A stretch of DNA of 64,000 nt from Clarkia xantiana subsp. parviflora (Eukaryota; Streptophyta; Magnoliopsida; Myrtales; Onagraceae): NCBI GenBank assembly GCA_036873135.1, contig JAPTYO010000010.1, positions 3,820,634 to 3,884,633 on the forward strand, in the 5' to 3' direction. The position numbers were made by a program, and so were the translations under genes. Below are positions 1 to 12,304 of this stretch, piece after piece (the first letter of the stretch is position 1; each line of letters opens with the position of its first letter). A model generated the notes under the pieces. That model saw only the letters and a program-made list of their open reading frames with translations, had not been told where the DNA came from and made no database searches.

Positions 1-262
1 GGTGGTCGGCCGTAGAGGGTGGTGGCCGGTCGGAGTAGTGTGGTGGCCGACTGGAGTAGGGTGGTGGCTGGAGTAAACATAATAGTATCAGGAGCAATTT
101 CGACTTTTCACACAATTCTGTAAAATTTGACAGCAAAAATGGACGGAAAACCAAATTTCAACAAAGTTGTTGAAATTTTAGACAGTCGATATCAACAATT
201 TAAACTTCAGACATCAAAATCTCACATAGGGCAAACCTCAGACAGTTTATAAGTTCTTAACA
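1..262. mobile_element. Right arm of a family B fold-back element, truncated by the window edge
   Basis: The first 75 bases are GC-rich 'ggtggtggccgg' DNA like the core of the element at 13120-14171. The bases after about 100 carry the same arm motifs as the elements at 7584 and 13120: 'caaatttcaacaaa', 'aaacttcagacatcaaaatc', 'caaacctcagacag' and a 'ttcttaac' terminus. The left half lies outside the window, so no target duplication can be checked. Assignment rests on similarity by eye. Confidence 0.6.
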
Positions 263-399
263 TTTTTTATTACCAAAAAAAAGTAAATTGCCACCTAATA
301 TTTCTTACTATGGGGTTTCTTTGTGACTATGAGGAGTTTCTCTGATGATGATAGTAAGCAAATCTAACTACATGTCTGTTGATACCTACATGTCTGTTG

Positions 400-583
400 A
401 TACCGGCGTCAACTATTCTTCATCGTATTTATTCTATTCTAGTTTCGTTTTGAATGAGTGGCTAGAGAACATTTTTTAAATAGGTCATCCCGAGGTGAGA
501 GCCCTAAAACGTTTCAAACCTAAAAATTTGGAGCCGAACCACATGAGAGTAAGCGTTATTAACCACTAGACCACTCAGCCCTT
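400..583 (-). mobile_element. tRNA-derived SINE, degenerate copy
   Basis: Read on the minus strand from about 583, the head is tRNA-like. It has a box A-like 'gtggtctagtggttaataac', then 'ctctcatgtggttcggctc' and a box B-like 'ggtttgaaac'. The head and following body ('ggatgacctatttaaaaaatg') resemble the copies at 40585-40862 and 50309-50585. No A-tail or flanking duplication is clear here, and the tail boundary is approximate. Confidence 0.55.
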
Positions 584-1131
584 GATCCAATCTAATATTT
601 CAGAACACACCAATTTCTCTACAGATTTTAGTACTAATACAACTTTGTAAGAAAATGAAAACAGTTACATAAGTGAAAATGCAGTCACAGATCTGTCTGT
701 TCAAGAAACTAACTCCTACTAATAAATAACCTATGTACTCCACCAATCCTTGATGATACAGTAGCTCTTCAAACAATTGTTCCGTTGAGTAGAGTCGGTC
801 ATTATTGACCACCCATAACCGGCTGGAAAACCAGGCTTGGTTCCTTCCCTGCCAATATATATTTAAAACAATTGAGTTGGACTACGATAAATAATGGAAA
901 AGTAAGCAAGATAGATACAGCCAGCCAAAGGGGTCCCTCCCATTCCCATGTGCATCTAGCTAGTTATGACCAACAAACAACTCATGCATTGCATTTGCAT
1001 TTGGGTGTAAAACCTCCTTCACTTCAACTAATCAGAAAGCAGTATTTAAACAGGTATTTGAGGAGCGATTGATTGCTGTTTAATGCAGTTTGGATATTAT
1101 TATTGAATCCCAGGTGGAACCAAAACATATA
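584..1131. other. Gene-free stretch
   Basis: No coding signal was recognised. Small open frames here (for example 600-812 minus and 872-1072 plus) have no family resemblance and random-looking composition. The stretch lies downstream of the TPR gene, beyond the family A element. Confidence 0.5.
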
Positions 1132-1140
1132 TATATTAAA

Positions 1141-1748
1141 TGGTTAAAGGTACTTTTCTTGCCACATGTTTGACCGAATGTGGCTTTTAGTACTGAATGT
1201 TTAGTTTTGTATACTTTTGGTACCAAACGTTTGAAAAAATGTGGCTTTTGGTACATCTGTTAGTTGGCCGTTAGTTTTGGGCGTTAAATGACATGGGCAA
1301 GTCACGTGATCGACTCTAAACTTTTAATTTTGTTCAATTTAGTCCCTCAAATATATTCATAACTTTTATTTTGTTTAATTTAGTCCTAAAGCTTCAAAAT
1401 CGAACCCAATTGGAACCTATCCCCAATTGGGTAAATTTGACCCAAATGGGGCTATGTCAATTGAATTCGATTGGTTTAATTGGGTCCGATTTTGAAGTGT
1501 TATGACTAAGTTAAAGAAAATAAAAGTTAGGAATATATTTGTAGGACTAAATTGAACAAAATTAAAAGTTTAGAGTCGATCACGTGACTTGCACATGTCA
1601 TTTAACGGCCAAAACTAACGGCCAACTAACGGATGTACCAAAAGTCACATTTTTTCAAACGTTTGGTACTAAAAGTATACAAAACTAAACATCCAGTACT
1701 AAAAGCCACATTCGGTCAAACATGTTGTATGGAAAGTACATTTAACCC
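1141..1748. mobile_element. Mutator-like fold-back element, family A, copy 1
   Basis: The 608-bp element has long inverted arms running almost to the centre. The left arm starts 'tggttaaaggtactttt' and the right arm ends 'aaagtacatttaaccc'. Both arms contain a 'cacgtga' palindrome next to 'acatg', and both carry 'tttagt..ttcaaaatcg'-type sequence towards the centre. The 9 bp TATATTAAA occur immediately outside both ends (1132-1140 and 1749-1757). A 9-bp duplication is the usual signature of Mutator-superfamily insertion. No transposase is encoded, so it is non-autonomous. The 85-codon ORF at 1633 is a by-product of the right arm. Confidence 0.85.
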
Positions 1749-1846
1749 TATATTAAAAGAATATAATCTATCTTATCTATCAACTGAAAATGCAGATTTC
1801 CTGCCTACCTTCAATTCGTCGCAAATAAGAACAGACCACCAGCAGT

Positions 1847-4800
1847 TCACCACATATTTGCACGAAATCTGGAAACTGCAGCTGCTTTAACCTTATTAGA
1901 CTTTGCTGCATCCAGCAATGGGTCAGATTCAAGTGCTTGGTCAAAACAATACTTAGCTTCCTCCAACCGTCCCTCCGCTAAAAGCACAAGGCCTAGGTTG
2001 TTAAACGCTGGAGCATATCCTGGTTGGAGCTCAAGAGACTTGCCAAACATTGCTTTGGCTCGATCGTACTGTTTCAGCTGTCTGTAAAGATTCCCTAGAT
2101 TGGAAAATATTGCATGAGCATGCTCTGTCCTAGCCACTTCCAGTGCCCGTTTGAACACTACCTCAGCTTGTGATGCCTCATCAGATAATTGTAGCGAGAT
2201 ACCTACCACAAAATCGCATATTTCCAAGTTAATAATAACTCTAAACAATATCACATCCTTATTTTAAGCTGCTGTAGTGTGTATTTACAGAACCTAAAAG
2301 ATATGAACTTCTTTATTGTATTAAAATGTTTTTTGGCTGCATTTTTTTCTGTCACTAGTAACTCTAACTATGAAGTCGTAAACAACCATGGAGCTCTATA
2401 AAGCCGCATACCCAATAGGCCAGTACTTCATCTAAATTCTCATGTAAATAGTTTAAGGGATGCAATCCGAGACCTAAATTTGATTTCATCCATTTATTAG
2501 TATCAACAAATACCACCAATGATTTTCAGGCAACCACCCGCTGGTGCCCATGAGCTCCGAGGAAAACCTAGAACTTCAAACAGAAGCTCCATGGTTGTTG
2601 ATAGAATGAAGCTTCCATGCCTTAGATGAGGCATAATAGCTTCATTCAGTGCCATGGCCCAAAGTGACTCCATTGGAGCCCTCTCATAGAATTACATATT
2701 ACCTAATCCATTTCCTTCATATAACTCCACTAAAACCCTAACAACCAATTACTTTGATTAGTGATATGATACGTTGATTAGTGACACCATATGAGAGAAC
2801 AAGAAGATATCCACTTGCGTTCATAAAAACCAGCTTACCTAAATTTGACCATACACAGCTGCACTCCTTGAGGCGTGCAACTGCAGCTTTGAGGTACTTT
2901 TGGGATTCTTTAAATTGTCTACCACAAAGACTGTGAAGACCGAGTTGGTTCCACTGTAGAGCATCATCAGGGTCCTCTGCTATGGCCTGGTAAGTCATTC
3001 AATGCAGCAAAAAGACAAGTCAAAACTATTTCCCACCAAAGACAAGATCGTGCTTTTCTTTAAATGACAAGGTATTACTTCCATAAATGAGGTAACAAGA
3101 AAGTGAAAAGGAAAAAGATAATCTTGCTTAAATATCCCAGAAACAACTCAAAGAAATCTCGAGATTGAACAGTTAAAACAACCCCATCCTGTTGGAAGAC
3201 ATAATATCTGTCTAAAATAAACTTACAACTAAGATATGTTAATTACGGAAACAGGTTAGTGCTACATAGCATTATTATAGTAAGCTGTCACTTGAAACTG
3301 AAATCTTGGACTCATAATGCAAGCAAGATCCGTGTTAATTAGTACATCCTTTTGTATCATTCAACAAGATAAATATTCTTACTTCAGTAATAGTTTGACC
3401 CTTTTCGACAGTCAAAGCTAACATACCTGTTTCAAACTACAGGTGGCGTGTTCTTCCACATCCATCAAATCATTTTGCTTGTTGACATATGATGCAGTTA
3501 TCTCATGCTGGACCTTATTAACCACAGCAAGTCCTGTCCATGCTAATGAAATCTCAACATTAGAAGAATCTCCATCTCTAATAATTGAAGCCATTTCATT
3601 TCCAGCCCATGATAACTGTTCACTTGAATCTTGTGATCTTTCAGCATCCTTTACTCGGTGGAGAGCAACAGAATATCGAGTAGACATACAGTATGTGTCC
3701 AATTTTGCAGCCTAAAGAAAAAGGAAAGAGTCGTCTTCAAAGTTCAAAGAGAAAAAAAATGGTATTTGAAGAACAGGTTCATGATTGATCATGCTTCTAG
3801 AAGCAAAGTTCACTACTATCCTAGTTGCAGAAGTCATAATTAGAGAATTCATGTATCACAGGTTTTATAAGACTGCATGAATCCATAGTAAAAATGGTAA
3901 ACAATTAACCACCTCCAACAGTGGCTTTAAGTGACTGAAGCAATGATCATAAGCACCTTCTCCAAGCACTTGCAGGAACTTCTGTGATCACCAGCCATAT
4001 AGTATGCATCAGCAAGATTAACCCATAAATGTGATGCTTTAGGTTCTGCTTTTATAGCTGCTAGCAAGCACTCTTTTGCCACATTTACAGCAGTAGCCTG
4101 ATCCAAAAAGCCATCTACATCTGCACCCGCCCCAGCACCTGAAAATTACATTTCACCATTTTGGGTCAACCTTAACCAACAGTTGATTTGATTCATGTTA
4201 AAACTTAAGTGTATAAAAAAATAAACATCCATCATGAATAGTCTTCACCCCCTCTAAATAGGTGAATGATATCCAGAAACTAACATGCTTGCAGAAATTA
4301 TACCTGGAACAATTGAAGCATATTTAGAAAGTATAAGGGCTGCATAATTCACCAAGGAAGCCGGATGGTTTTGATCTTTCAGAATCAACTCCTGGAAACA
4401 CTTCGCTGACTGCTCTAAATTTCCTCTGGAAGAGAAGTAACAGCATGAGAAAGTCTAAGGAGAAGGAAACTAAAAACCATAATCTGAGTACAATAGCAGA
4501 TGTTGAAGTAATTAAAAAGAGTTCCATATAGATTATAGCGGGAAATAGAAGCATTTATCACAGTTTTTATCTATTTAACATGTCAGCAGCATGCAAAGAG
4601 ATATATTCTGTTCACTCGAATTTCTATACTTTACCAAAAAAATGAATTGATAAAGTTTAAGCGACCAATATTCTTGTAGATGTACTCCTTCAACCTCCAG
4701 AAAATAAATTTAACTAGCTCCAACCAATGTATGAGATTAAACATATCTGATGAGTTTGCAAGAGTAGCTAGCTGGCTCCATTATGAGGACAATATTTACC

Positions 4801-7124
4801 AAAATTAGTTCAAAGCTTCAAGTATCTGATGGTCAATAGTCTTAAAACAAGCAGCTTTACATTGTTAACTGGATTCTATCTACTGATCTCCCTCAAGTAC
4901 ATTACTACATTTATAGCTAAGTATGTAAACGCAAGCAAAAGAGCAATAACATGAATTACTTTAGGCGGCTAAACACCACAGATACTCAATAATAACAAAT
5001 CCAGAACACTCCTTTTTATTTGCCCAGACAAGCCAATGAGAATACCCTGGGAAGAAAATCTGTGCAAGAAATGGAACATATATAGCTAACTTTTAAATTT
5101 TACCACATCAGATAAAGCATGAACCTATCAGGTCTACAATAATAATAGTAGGCAGGAAGTGCAACAAGAGGGAGTCCTGAAGATCACCATGAGAGGCAGA
5201 ATAAACTTAAAATAAAGTCCAAGCTAGTACTGTAGCACTAGAAAGAAATTATCCAAGACAGTTTCAGTCAAAAACTAAGATGACTTGCTATACGTCAGCA
5301 GACCAACTAACCTTTGCAGGTATGCAATCCCAAGATTTCCAAGGCAATCATAATTTTCAGGGACAGCGTCTAACAAGGATGATAATATAGAAATAGCACT
5401 CTGGGAAAGAAAGGACTCCATGTTAGACAAATAAGAGTAAACAGTGTAATCAGTACTTAAATAAACAGAAAACTCTTACCTGCAACCGGCCCGATTTGAG
5501 GAGTAACAAACCCAATGTATTCCAGACAGGAGCTTGTCTAACATCTGTTTGCATCGACTCCTTTAACTTGGTAACAGTCTCCTCCAGTTCATAGGGTTCG
5601 AGTTCTTTATCTGAATTATTATCCCCTAAATTTTCGAGCAAAATACACTGCAAATTCAGATGATAAAACACAGTCAGCAAAGTACAACGACAGATGAACT
5701 CAAACATCACCCACAAGATATTTGGGATGGTGGGAAAAGTCCAACATAGAAGAAGTCAAATATCACCTGGGCGTGATGAAGTTGAACCAAGGAAAGCAAG
5801 TCTGGTCTATCAATTTCAGCTTCAGGGCGAAGTAAAATCTCTTCTGCTTTTTCATACGCTGAAACTGCCTATGAATAATACGAAAAGAAAATACACAGAG
5901 GGGAATGAGTATATTCATCATAATATAAAAGTATAACCAAATAAACTAGATAGACCAAATGGCAGATACCTTCTGAGGTTGCCCCATCCTCTGATACATT
6001 AGTCCTAGAATGAAGTGGGCATGTGCATTTCTAGGCATCTTTCTTGCAACGTGAACCAAACCCTGAAATAAATCTACTACTGTTAACAACATTGGAAGTG
6101 AATTTAAGTGTAAATTCTGATCAAACAATGGCAAACTAGGTGAACATCATGCAACTCCACCAAAATTATAAGAACACACTGTCCAAAAAGTAAGCTACAC
6201 CTGATGCGAACAAATAAAGAATGAGTCTGGTGTTTCTTTTGTAGTTAACATTTGACAAGCAGGGAATAGTGGAAATTACCTGAACTGGAAGTTTGTTATG
6301 CCATCATTAGTAGAAAATCATAAAATTAGTTTGATTAGGGTTGATAAATTCTCAGTGTTTACAGGTTGAAAGAATATAGATCAGTGAGCAACGTCTGACA
6401 CTGGTTCCTTATAAGTGAAGTTACAAAATGTATCGTGACCAAAACCAAGGCAAGGATAAATGACATCCGATACACGAAGAAAATGATTTATTTTTTAAAC
6501 ATAAAATAAAAATAAATTGGAACATACAGTTTTGAGGGTGCTAACTTTTTCTTCTCGAGAAGATGGAGTCACTTGGCCATGCTGATCAAAATCTGCATCA
6601 ACTCCAAAATCACCAGAAAGCTCTAACTTATTACCTATTCTTGATCGGTATTTCCCCAGCTTATTCAACTTCTTTCCCTCAACTTCCAAACTATCAGTGT
6701 CTCTAGAGATAACAGTACTTTTATCATGGCTGGTTTCGTCGTTGGTTAACCTACACGTAATCAATTCTTCGTCCTCAACAACCAACTCGAAACATCTAAA
6801 TTCAAAACTCTCCAGTAATTCCGCCTTCCAAAGCAAAATTTGTTACCCAGACACCAGAATTGATAAATTCCAGTAGCCTCGTCGAATAGAGAAAAACTTA
6901 GTAATCAGACAAAAACAAAGAGAAGGAAAGAAGCACCTGCTGAGGTCCGGCGCCGTTGCCTGGAGGAAGTCGTCGCCGTCGGAGACCGGAGGGTCGACGT
7001 TAAGGTCGGCCAAGACGAAGAGCTTGGGAGGCTGAAGCGATGTGGAGATTACGTCAGTGCAGTTCTCCATGGTACTTGGCTCTAATTTTACAGCGGCTGC
7101 GCTGTGCTGAGGCTTCTCCGCCAT
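1847..7124 (-). CDS. Tetratricopeptide-repeat (TPR) protein, 666 aa, 11 exons
   Basis: The exons, read on the minus strand, are 7124-6937, 6795-6528, 6062-5970, 5868-5767, 5647-5480, 5400-5312, 4425-4304, 4138-3957, 3711-3427, 2986-2839 and 2202-1847. All introns are GT-AG, and the lengths sum to 2001 nt in one frame from ATG to TGA. Residues 1-152 are acidic and low-complexity and include 'LFVLADLNVDPP'. From about residue 153 to the end the protein is a run of TPR-like helices, for example 'AHAHFILGLMYQRMGQPQKA', 'APVWNTLGLLLLKSGRLQ', 'GNLGIAYLQRGNLEQSAKCF' and 'AFNNLGLVLLAEGRLEEAK'. No catalytic domain follows, so this is not a full O-GlcNAc or O-fucosyl transferase of the SPINDLY/SECRET AGENT type. 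TPR arrays normally bind partner proteins; the partner cannot be read from sequence. No signal peptide or membrane segment is seen. Start, stop and splice phases are well supported; function is not. Confidence 0.93.
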
Positions 7125-7583
7125 AAATTGCTGTCAAAAGGGGGCTTCTTCTCGAAGATGCTGGGTATAGTGCAGAACTGAACAGAGAAAGAGCTGACTC
7201 TCCGAGTAAACTGTAAACTGTGTAAAGAACCACCTAACCACTGTGAAGAATTCATATTACTAAATTTTCAATATTATTATTACCAAGGCAGATATACATA
7301 TTGTAACAGCTAATTTATACAAATATCTACCTTAAGTTAGGTGAATTAGTTAATATAATCAGTTAAAAATCACATTTGCTAACTTAATATACTTCTAAAT
7401 TATTTGTTTTTCTAAAAAATAATTTCCATAAAATGTAAAGGTAAAAAAAAAAAGCCCAAATCTTTCACTAACTAAAATTACAAATCTAGTAAATTAAGTT
7501 CAGAAAATGAAATGTTGCATCAAATCATAACTTCATCATAGCTTAAAAAATCAGAATTAGACTAATTTAGTGTTTACTATTTA
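7125..7583. promoter_or_regulatory. Upstream region of the TPR gene
   Basis: This is the 5' flank of the minus-strand TPR gene. It is AT-rich and has no long open frame. No clear TATA box stands out at a standard distance from 7124. The family B element starts at 7584 and so lies within 0.5 kb of the start codon. Confidence 0.4.
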
Positions 7584-8106
7584 GGGTTAAGAACCTATAA
7601 ACTGTCTGAAGTTTGCTCTACGTGAGATTTTGGTGTCTGAAGTTTAAAATGTTGAAATGGACAGTCCCAGGTTTCATTTTTGTTGAAATTTGGTGTCTCG
7701 ATTTGATTACTTTAGAGAAGCTAATCTCGACGAAATCGGCTGTCAAATAGGAGCTTTCATGAACGCTCCCTTCTCGTCACCTTGCCGGGACCGTCACTTA
7801 AGAAGGTGACCACATCCGTACAAGTAAATCTCGTTATATTGTCGTTGAAAATCACTCCGCACCACTCGGCTGGAAACATTTTCTTTCGGATGTTCAAGTT
7901 TTGGGAGAAATTTGGCGATTTTATAAAAAGTAAAGAGTGGTGAATTATGAGTGGGTGAAGGGGTCGATGAAAATGTTTGAATGGTGAGGAAAAGACGTGC
8001 GAAGACACCAAATTTCAACAAAAATGAAACTTGAAACTGTCCATTTCAACATTTTAAACTTTAAACACAAAAATCTCACATGAAGCATACTTCAGGTTCT
8101 TAAACC
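7584..8106. mobile_element. Mutator-like fold-back element, family B, copy at 7.6 kb
   Basis: The element runs from 'gggttaagaacct' to 'aggttcttaaacc', with arms sharing 'tgaagtttaaaatgttgaaa' and 'tttcatttttgttgaaattt' in inverted orientation. The flanks are TACTATTTA (7575-7583) and TAGTATTTA (8107-8115), which match at 8 of 9 positions. This fits a slightly decayed 9-bp target duplication. Small ORFs on the minus strand inside it (7757-8021) follow from the inverted structure and are not called as genes. Confidence 0.75.
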
Positions 8107-8115
8107 TAGTATTTA

Positions 8116-8487
8116 TCCTTTTAAAGAAAGGAAAAATAAATTACATGTATCTCATGTTTTGGAAGCTCCGTTATTTTTCTTTTCCTGTATTTAAGTATCA
8201 AGTTTCTGTAGGTGCACAAATGTCTTGAATTATATATATAACAAGCTTGGGAAATTCTAAGTGTTCAAGTTACCATATCACGCACGCTACAATCATGCAT
8301 GCAACAAGCGACGCGCGCAATGAACATGCGTGCAATAGTCACGTCCACGACGTGTGTTCCTATTAGTCAAGAGAAGATTGAATTCAACTTCTACAACAAT
8401 CATGTTTATGATATCAAGTGACGCGTGAATGGGTTAACAACATGCTAGTCACTATACTAGTATGGTCATGGAGCTAAGCAGAGCAAG
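8116..8487. other. Gene-free stretch before the 8.5-kb tandem repeat
   Basis: No coding or RNA feature was recognised. The second half contains loosely repeated 'acgcgtg' and 'tcaag' motifs that resemble the tandem repeat which follows. Confidence 0.4.
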
Positions 8488-8800
8488 GAAATATTTTCTA
8501 AGTGTTTCACCATGATAGCAGACGTCAAGTAGCAAGCGTCAACTATCAAGAATTATTTTATAAGTGTTTCACCATGATAGCAGACAACATACGACAGACG
8601 TCAAGTAGCAAGCGTCGACTATCAAGAAATATTTTCTAAGTGTTTCACCATGATAGCAGACGACAGACGACAGACGTCAAGTAGCAAGCGTCGACTATCA
8701 AGAAATATTTTCTAAGTGTTTCACCATGATAGCAGACGACAGACGTCAAGTAGCAAACATCAACCACCACCAAATTATTTTCTAAGTGTTTCATCATGGT
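8488..8800. repeat. Tandem repeat, five units of about 61-77 bp
   Basis: The phrase 'ctaagtgtttcaccatgata' or a close variant recurs near 8494, 8555, 8632, 8708 and 8777, so the spacings are about 61, 77, 76 and 69 bp. Each unit continues with 'gcagac', a variable number of 'gacagac' copies, 'gtcaagtagcaagcgtc' and 'actatcaag'. Unit length differs mainly through expansion of the inner 'gacagac' tract. This is a local array, not a CRISPR: units are not interleaved with unique spacers. Confidence 0.85.
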
Positions 8801-8999
8801 AGAGATAACAACGATCAACTATCAACAATCAACGTCAAGCATGTTCGAACACTATCTACATCATGGTGTAACATGTCGACTATGATCATCATACATGAGG
8901 GGAGTATTATTAATTACAGTCGTGTTTATAAATTTTCAGCACTTTGCCAAATTTTGGTATATATTGTTGAACTAACTTGCTGTCGGCATTTCATCAAAC

Positions 9000-10620
9000 A
9001 CCTTGTGGGCATGCTAGTATAACCAATTTCAAGAGACAATCAAGATCAAATTGGACCCAAGCAAGGTTGCAAATATTTAGCCATACCCAAAATCGAACTC
9101 ACCACCTCAAGCCGATCGGATCGCCGAAAGTTTCACCGCTGACCGCCTTTAAAATTGCCACGCGCCGCCGCTGGATACACGCGCCGCCACTCCCGTCGCC
9201 GCAGTTCAGCCGCTGTGCTGCTCTGCTCCGCCGCGTCGACCGCCCTGCCTCGCCAGGGTTACCGCCATCCACTTCCGAGGTGAATTAGGTGGTCGGCCAG
9301 GTTTTCTTGATCTCCAAGAAAACTTGTCTTCTTCTCCAAGAAACTAAGGGTGGCCCTAAAATTACTAAGTGGGGAGACTTGAAAAGTGAATGCTCTCTCT
9401 CATTTTCACTAATGGTGTTTGTACCTATGGGTAACCCTTGATCCCTCTCTATTTTTTACAAGTCCCTAATTGCATGACTAAGTGTTTTTTACACCCTTAT
9501 TACAACATACATCATTTTAAACTCGACGTGTGCAATCATGCTCATATGTTGCATGTTCATGATTTATTTGTGATCATGTCATCTATATTAATCCATGATT
9601 CATATTTTCATCATTGCATAATCAGTTGCATGATTTTATTATCAATCACACGTCATTGAATCATGCATGTCCATATTACTTTAAACGCACCAGTCGCGCC
9701 CACGTCGGACATATCCGTGTCTAACGCGTCTATGACCAGTGCATCCTTATACATGTCAACATCCATAAATGTGATTGCATATATTTATAACTCTCCGCAT
9801 ATATTTATTGTATATACACATCTCCGCCACACTAACCCTGTCAGCAGATATCAAATTACTCGCCTAGAAAAAATTAAGGATAGGCGAAATCAAGGCTTGC
9901 GTGCCCAATCGACGATCAATCAACCTCTGAAGTCAGCACCGAACCTAAATTGGTCATTTATCCTATCTTAAAATAGAGTAAACTATCACTTGACTCGGAG
10001 GCAAGTGATATCTGCCCAATTCAGGTTCGTATTTACGTTTCGAACTGCGTAAACACGTCAAAATCACATAAACGGATCAAAACACTTTCTCGAGAGTCAA
10101 AACGGTCCAGACGCGCGACACACGCGTTCGGATTGCCCTAGGCGACCCAGATCACGCCAGCATTGCCCAAATCCGACGTGATCCGAGTCGTCTTCTTCAT
10201 CATGCGTGTTCCATTTTGTGTTCTTACACTAAGGTAGAGTTTTCCAATAGCCAACCTTGAGCAAACCAGACGACGGTTCGTACTTTCTTTTAGACCGGCG
10301 TCGAACCGCACAAAAACCGGAGTCGGTTCTAAGGTTGCCTTTAAAAGGAACCTAGGCCACTCATTTTACATTTTATCTTCACTTGAGATTGGCTTAGAAG
10401 CTCTGACTTCTCTCTAGCTTTCTCTCTCTAGAATTCTCATTTAAGCATCGGAGAGAGTTCAACCAGCACCCCCCCCCCCCCTCTCCGTGCTAGTTACTGC
10501 CCCGTGTGCAGGTTCGGACAACAAGCGTAAAGCAAGGAGCGCGAGTAGAAGGACCTAACACGGCGATCAACCCGAAGATTCGTCAAGTCCGTTACATCAA
10601 GCGGGTTTGGACGAAACATA
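9000..10620 (+). mobile_element. LTR-like sequence, probably from a Ty3/Gypsy retrotransposon
   Basis: The stretch lacks coding capacity but looks like retroelement promoter and leader DNA. Near 9993-10010 is 'ttgactcggaggcaagtgat'. Near 10340 'ctttaaaaggaacc' could act as a TATA-like element. It is followed by a CT-rich segment at 10378-10435 and a C homopolymer at 10471-10483. No matched second LTR or primer-binding site was found, so it may be a solo or truncated LTR. Boundaries are approximate, and the 9080-9290 GC-rich segment may be unrelated. Confidence 0.35.
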
Positions 10621-10845
10621 TATATATATATAACTACATAAATTCTTACATTACTTAAACATTATCTTAGTCTTCTGGGATTCACCCGACCAAATTGTTT
10701 GTCCAATTTAACTCTCTTGAGTTTACATTGCCAAACAATTCACAAATTCTAATAAGTTTTTTTACGATAAAAAAATCCCATGACTATTTAAATAAAATAA
10801 AAAATTCCACGTGCATGTGGCAGCAACTCAACACTTACGACTTGT
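10621..10845. other. Gene-free AT-rich gap
   Basis: It starts with a short (AT)n microsatellite (10617-10632) and otherwise holds nothing recognisable. Confidence 0.4.
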
Positions 10846-11472
10846 TTTGTTCATGGAATAGGAATAGGTAATGAGGAATCAGTATGATGATGTTTGGTTA
10901 CTTGTGTGTGGAATAAGAATTAATAATTCCTAGTTTTGAGGGAATAACCAATCTTGACCCAACCCCAAGAATGCCCATTCCAATTTCTGCAAGAATTGAG
11001 AATTGAAATAAAAAAAAAAAAAAAAATTAACATAGCCTCTCGCTCGCTGCCGCACGCCCGCCGCCCCTCGCTTGCTCGATTGCTCGTCGCCGCTCGCTCC
11101 AGTTTGTCGTCGCCGGCCACTGCTTGATGCCGCCGTCGTCCGTTGTTGCCTGCCCACTGCCACCCGCCACTGCCGCCCGCCCTCCGCTCCCACCTGTCGT
11201 CAGTGCTCACACCCCACCATTGTCGTCGCCGCTCGCCCGCCTTTCACTACTAATCGCTTGATAGAAAAATGGTATATTTGTAAATTTAAGATTATTCCTT
11301 TCATTTACATATAACGTTCTATCAACCAAACATTGGATTTAGAAATTGAAATTCTCATTCCATATTCATCATGTCACCAAGTAACATCATATTAATATTA
11401 TATATTATTTATTCCATATTCCTATTCGTTATTTCTTATTCATATTCTACGAATCAAATATGTTGTTAATTG
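10846..11472. mobile_element. Terminal-inverted-repeat element with a GC-rich core (PIF/Harbinger-like MITE, tentative)
   Basis: The left side reads 'cttgttttgttcatggaata'. The right side mirrors it imperfectly with 'tattctacgaatcaaatatg'. Both sides contain inverted 'ggaataggaatagg'-type sequence, as in many plant PIF/Harbinger-like MITEs. TTA flanks both ends, consistent with a 3-bp duplication. The core (11040-11230) is a GC-rich 'cgccgctcgc' tract that produces overlapping spurious ORFs on both strands. Confidence 0.45.
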
Positions 11473-12300
11473 TATTGAGATGTCGTACTGGCAATATTAT
11501 GTCTGGAAATTGCTATTTTTATATTTATTGTAAACAATTTATTGTTTTGTAATTGGTTGTTTAAATGAAGTTGTTTTGGCGAAAAACTCAGTGGTACGAC
11601 GTATGTAAAACTCGTAATGGTTTTGTTTTTTGGGTCATTAATTAACTAAGTGGTTGACCCGTGCGTTGCGCGGTAAGAAATATTTTTAATATAATTATTA
11701 GAGTATTACAAAACTTCAAATTTGATATTGATAATTAATTTGATTGGTCTTTTTTATTTTTAATATTTTATTATTCAATGTAAATGAAAACTATTATACT
11801 ATTAAGGTTTATATAAACTCATATAATTATATCTTAACGTGTGTGAACATAAGTTCTATTTTTTAGTTAATAGATTTACACATATGATATTACATATTTT
11901 TTGTATACACATAAAAACCATAAAAATATTAAAATAAATAAATACTTAATAAATATTATTATTAATCATATATTCTTATGAAGGTAGTATCATATAATCT
12001 TTTTTATATAACGTACATATTTTTTTATAGTTATTTATACGTTTAATTTATAATTGAAATTTTAAATAGTATTTTAGGTAATATTGTTAACTATAATTTT
12101 TATTTTTTAGCTATGATATATTTTTTTTTATTTAAGTGAAAATATAGAATAAGATAACATGATGGTTGACAAAATGTTTTATAAATTCACGAAACTAATC
12201 GTAGTTATATATTGATTGTATTCACTAAAATATATATAAAGTGATTTTTTATTCATTTAATTATATATAAATGGTATTTCATACGAATTGTTAATATTTG
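11473..12300. other. AT-rich, gene-free DNA
   Basis: No coding signal was recognised. The segment 11650-11680 contains 'gacccgtgcgttgcgcggta', a phrase common in plant repetitive DNA, followed by very AT-rich sequence. Confidence 0.4.
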
Positions 12301-12304
12301 TATC

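Noticed and set aside
1633..1890. 85-codon plus-strand ORF
   Set aside because: It starts in the right arm of the family A element and runs antisense into the last TPR exon.
8488..8800. Possible CRISPR array
   Set aside because: Units are contiguous tandem repeats without unique spacers, no cas genes are present, and the host is a plant.
8977..9288. 103-codon plus-strand ORF
   Set aside because: It is rich in Arg and Pro from a GC-rich stretch in LTR-like DNA, with no domain signature.
10920..11314. ORFs on both strands with Ala/Arg-rich products
   Set aside because: They arise from a GC-rich 'cgccgctcgc' tract inside a TIR element and have no family resemblance.
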